Of a stretch of 7,262 nt of DNA, positions 4,861 to 7,262 are shown piece after piece. This stretch comes from Pseudomonadota bacterium (GTDB lineage: Bacteria; Pseudomonadota; Gammaproteobacteria; Burkholderiales; Rhodocyclaceae). A model generated the notes under the pieces. That model was not told the DNA's origin. It searched no databases and worked only from the letters and a program-made list of their open reading frames with translations. The stretch is taken from assembly GCA_009778425.1 (NCBI GenBank), contig WRJU01000157.1, forward strand, positions 1-7,262, in the 5' to 3' direction. The position numbers were made by a program, and so were the translations under genes. Each line of letters starts with the position of its first letter. Position 1 is the first letter of the stretch.

Positions 4861-6345
4861 GTATTCCCCCAATCTGCCGCCCGCCGCTTGTGCTCCCGCA
4901 GTTCCGCCTGCAAGCCCGCTCAAGAAATTCCCGGTTTTGAGTCCCGCCCAACCGAGTGCTGTCATCCATAACACGGGCATCACAATAAACATCGTCGCCA
5001 TTACGAAGTTCAGCAGCATGTCCCCAAAAGTGTTGTTCAGCCCCATGAGCGGGTTGAAATTGCTGTGTGGGCTGTCCCAACCGTAGAGCGCATCAAGGAT
5101 GGTCGAGTCGATCCACCTTGCGAGTTGAAACCAGAATTCCACGAAGAAGAGCGCGAACTGCACGCAACTGATGGTCATTAACGCCTTCAGGTCATACGTG
5201 CCGATCAAAAGCAAAAGCGGAATGCAGATCACGAGCGCCATTTTGAGGAAGGACAGAATCATCGGAAGCGCCTGCCTCACCACGTCCATCGCCGGAAAAT
5301 ACGCGAGCGTACCCATCGTGAGGCCAATATCCGAGGCGGCCCTTGTTGCCATGTTCGGGATGCTCATATCCACCTGTCCACCGTAGTCGGAGTAAACAGC
5401 GCCTTTGTTGACGATTTGTTTTCGCGGGGAGGCAATCGACCGGATGATCGAATCCGCAACCTCATCAGCCGACATAAAACCCGCCCAGGCACCGAACCGT
5501 GTGAGCAAGTCCGGGGCGACTTGATTTAGCAGCCGGGCACGCAAGCCCCGGCCCGAATCGAGCCACCATTGGTTGCAGGTCGGATAGCCGCCCCCGCCCG
5601 TGACCTCGGCCAAGCCCGCATCGCGGGTCATGTTGTACGGCCACGCATCCAGTGCGGTACTGGCGTGATACGTGTCGTAAAACCCCGGCGTATTCAGAAA
5701 GTACCTTGAGCCAATCCAGCTCACGTCGTTCATCTGCTGCTGCGTGAGTGTGGGACGGTTCATGAAGAGTTTTGCACGGGACGGGTTGTAGCAGTCCCTC
5801 GTAAAGTCCGACACCTCCTGGGCGAGCAGCGGGTCATTGATGCGGGTTGCGTCGATGTCCATTCTCATCTGACGCAGGTCGACTCCGCAGGGGATTGCGG
5901 CTACCGCCGCGCCCGTGACGGCTTTGGACAAGGAATGCACCAGGAACCACCAGACCGGCACCTTCGCAGGTTGGCTGTTGAGCGTGGAGTAGGCGTTTGA
6001 CCACCGTGTATCGTCAGGCACCGGGATGCTGGTATGGCATTGTGCGGATCGGCTCGTATCAAACTGGATCGTGCCAAGTTTCACCTCTTTGAGCGGGACG
6101 CAGGCAAACAGGATCACTACCACCGCCACCCAGACCCGGTTTTCGATCCGCATCGAGGAGAGCACCCCCTTGTTGCCCTCGTCGACGCCTTCCGTGCGCG
6201 CTTTGAGCCATTCCTGGATCACGATGAAAGCGAACGGGATGGCAAAGAGGCCGCTGGCCAGCAGAACGTGCCAGATGCCGTTGCTTACGATCCAGCCAAC
6301 GAGCGTCAGGTAATACTCAAGATAGTCGGTCGTTGCAAGCGTCAT
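4846..6345 (-). CDS. traG: TraG N-terminal-domain conjugal transfer protein
   Basis: This 499-aa inner-membrane protein resembles the N-terminal part of F-plasmid TraG, which is needed for pilus assembly. The long C-terminal mating-pair stabilisation domain of F TraG (938 aa in total) is absent, which is normal for this ICE family. Hydrophobic segments lie at about 23-45, 70-85, 355-382, 385-408 and 445-468. A large periplasm-sized region (about 90-350) between them contains several cysteines (C103, C153, C185, C257). The tail is Gly/Ala-rich (470-492). The ATG start at 6345 has AGGGG with 7 nt spacing and overlaps the preceding stop as ATGA, implying translational coupling. Position directly before traI/DUF3742 matches the family order. 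The family call is confident; exact role in this apparatus is by analogy. Confidence 0.9.
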   Translation of the reverse strand: MTLATTDYLEYYLTLVGWIVSNGIWHVLLASGLFAIPFAFIVIQEWLKARTEGVDEGNKGVLSSMRIENRVWVAVVVILFACVPLKEVKLGTIQFDTSRSAQCHTSIPVPDDTRWSNAYSTLNSQPAKVPVWWFLVHSLSKAVTGAAVAAIPCGVDLRQMRMDIDATRINDPLLAQEVSDFTRDCYNPSRAKLFMNRPTLTQQQMNDVSWIGSRYFLNTPGFYDTYHASTALDAWPYNMTRDAGLAEVTGGGGYPTCNQWWLDSGRGLRARLLNQVAPDLLTRFGAWAGFMSADEVADSIIRSIASPRKQIVNKGAVYSDYGGQVDMSIPNMATRAASDIGLTMGTLAYFPAMDVVRQALPMILSFLKMALVICIPLLLLIGTYDLKALMTISCVQFALFFVEFWFQLARWIDSTILDALYGWDSPHSNFNPLMGLNNTFGDMLLNFVMATMFIVMPVLWMTALGWAGLKTGNFLSGLAGGTAGAQAAGGRLGEYFTPK

Positions 6346-6695
6346 GCTATTGCCCCTTTCATGGCCTGTGCCGCTTCAAGCAGGACGACGACCAGGATGC
6401 AGGTGAGTTCTACCCGCGCCAGCCGCCATTGGGTGTCGTTACCCGGCTCACGCTTCAAAACCCGGCGGCGCATCCACACCCACCCGGCGGCGATGTTGGC
6501 GTACAGGATCAGCCGCCAAGCGAGGAAGAGGTTTGCATGGGAGTCCATCCACGCTTGCCAGTGCCCGACGCTTCCGGCTAACGCAATGCCGACCACGTTG
6601 ATCGCCACCAGCACGCCAAGCACCCCCAGGCACCAGAGCACCGCAATACCAGCGTTCCGCAGCCATCTGGACTGAAACCACCTACGGCCTTTCAA
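6342..6695 (-). CDS. Small conserved ICE membrane protein (hypothetical)
   Basis: This 117-aa protein has three likely membrane helices at about 14-40, 56-75 and 91-113, joined by short loops with a basic cytoplasmic-looking patch (MRRRVLKRE, 75-83). No enzymatic motif is visible. It starts at a TTG at 6695: an in-frame TGA lies only 6 nt upstream, no other early start exists, and AGGGTG lies 7 nt before it. The first 14 bases overlap the end of the PFL_4711-type gene, and its stop overlaps the traG start by 4 bases. A protein of this size between those two genes is usual in PFGI-1-type ICEs, so a mating-apparatus role is likely but unproven. Confidence 0.75.
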   Translation of the reverse strand: MKGRRWFQSRWLRNAGIAVLWCLGVLGVLVAINVVGIALAGSVGHWQAWMDSHANLFLAWRLILYANIAAGWVWMRRRVLKREPGNDTQWRLARVELTCILVVVLLEAAQAMKGAIA

Positions 6696-7262
6696 TTTGC
6701 TTCACCCTGTCCCGTGTCGTGTCGCCCTCGAACACACCGCCTGATGCAGCGGCGCGTGCTGCCTTCCTCTGGACGATGGCGAGCGCGGCATTGCCCGTGA
6801 GCGAATGGCGCAATTCCAGTTCGGCTTTCAGGCTGGCGATTTCCTGCGTGAGCGTTTGAATCTCCTGGTCGACCGCCTGCATCGCCATCTCGTTTGCCGA
6901 CACGTTCGGTTCTTTTTTCCCGGCCCGGAGCATCCTCTCCAGCAGGAGCGCCTTCTCCAGCGTGCTGGACAAGGCAACTTCCGAGGCGAGGCGTTTTCCG
7001 AGCGCGTCCTGATCCGGCTCGTCTCGCAGGGCCTCGACAACCGAGCGGGTGACGGGGAGATAGTTGCTCCCGGCGCGCTCAAGGTTGGTGGCGTTGATGG
7101 TGCTTGTGCCGCTTACCAGGTTCGCAAGGGACTGGAGCTTTGCCTCGTATTCTTCCTGGATCACCGCCATCAACCCCTCGCCGGGGGTCGTCTCCGTCTT
7201 GGTACAGCTATCGCATGTCCTCTGGATGCGCTCGCCCAATACCCGCGTGGCGAACTGCGCGG
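6682..7262 (-). CDS. ICE transfer protein, PFL_4711 family (5' end beyond the window)
   Basis: The frame stays open to the right edge, so 193 codons of the C-terminal part are visible; the true start lies outside. A TTG at 7239 could be mistaken for a start, but the residues before it (AQFATRV then LGERIQRTC) continue the family sequence as I recall it. Visible features are a CxxC pair (CDSC, near the start of the visible part), the stretch IQEEYEAKLQSLANLVSG, the run SEVALSSTLEKALLLERML, and a helical, charged segment with QEIQTLTQEIASLKAELELR that looks coiled-coil. The C-terminus is DRVKQIERP. The family is one of the conserved uncharacterised transfer proteins of PFGI-1-type ICEs, encoded just upstream of traG. 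By position it might correspond to TraH of F-type systems, which is inference only. Confidence 0.85.
   Translation of the reverse strand, partial: AQFATRVLGERIQRTCDSCTKTETTPGEGLMAVIQEEYEAKLQSLANLVSGTSTINATNLERAGSNYLPVTRSVVEALRDEPDQDALGKRLASEVALSSTLEKALLLERMLRAGKKEPNVSANEMAMQAVDQEIQTLTQEIASLKAELELRHSLTGNAALAIVQRKAARAAASGGVFEGDTTRDRVKQIERP

Noticed and set aside
1..7262. CRISPR array, rRNA, tRNA, insertion-sequence ends or toxin-antitoxin pair
   Set aside because: Read for these and found no regularly spaced repeats, cloverleaf-like sequence, transposase or two-gene toxin module.

Overview
The window looks like one end of an integrative and conjugative element (ICE) of the PFGI-1/ICEclc superfamily, which is found in Beta- and Gammaproteobacteria. 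The gene order is the standard one for the tail of this family's transfer module: a PFL_4711-type protein, a small membrane protein, a TraG N-terminal-domain protein, a DUF3742 protein on the opposite strand, then a MobH-class TraI relaxase. Family names come from recalled protein motifs, not a search. The host species cannot be named. The transfer genes look GC-rich and the acetyltransferase segment visibly more AT-rich, which fits cargo on a mobile element.

Layout. Positions 1-221 are non-coding and carry short direct and inverted repeats plus the integrase promoter; they probably lie near the attachment end of the element. Positions 222-1508 (+) encode a complete tyrosine recombinase with all six catalytic residues. 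A convergent GNAT-family acetyltransferase with a helical C-terminal extension follows at 1533-2315 (-), as the only cargo-like gene between integrase and relaxase. Positions 2471-4345 (-) encode the relaxase. A 127-bp divergent spacer (4346-4472) holds four copies of an octamer (one more copy family member lies inside traI) and an imperfect inverted repeat; it is the best candidate here for a transfer-related control site. The DUF3742 gene (4473-4826, +) converges on traG (4846-6345, -). The 117-aa membrane protein (6342-6695, -) and the truncated PFL_4711-type gene (6682 to the right edge, -) lie upstream of traG in a tightly overlapping operon.

How the genes fit together. The integrase would excise and re-insert the element. 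TraI would nick and pilot the DNA strand at an oriT. TraG, the 117-aa protein and the PFL_4711-type protein would belong to the envelope-spanning mating apparatus. DUF3742 is a small membrane protein of unknown role that accompanies traI in this family. No clearly new system is evident. The points most worth checking are the repeat cluster before traI, the 14-bp perfect hairpin in the 3' end of the integrase gene, the repeats before the integrase, and the acetyltransferase cargo.
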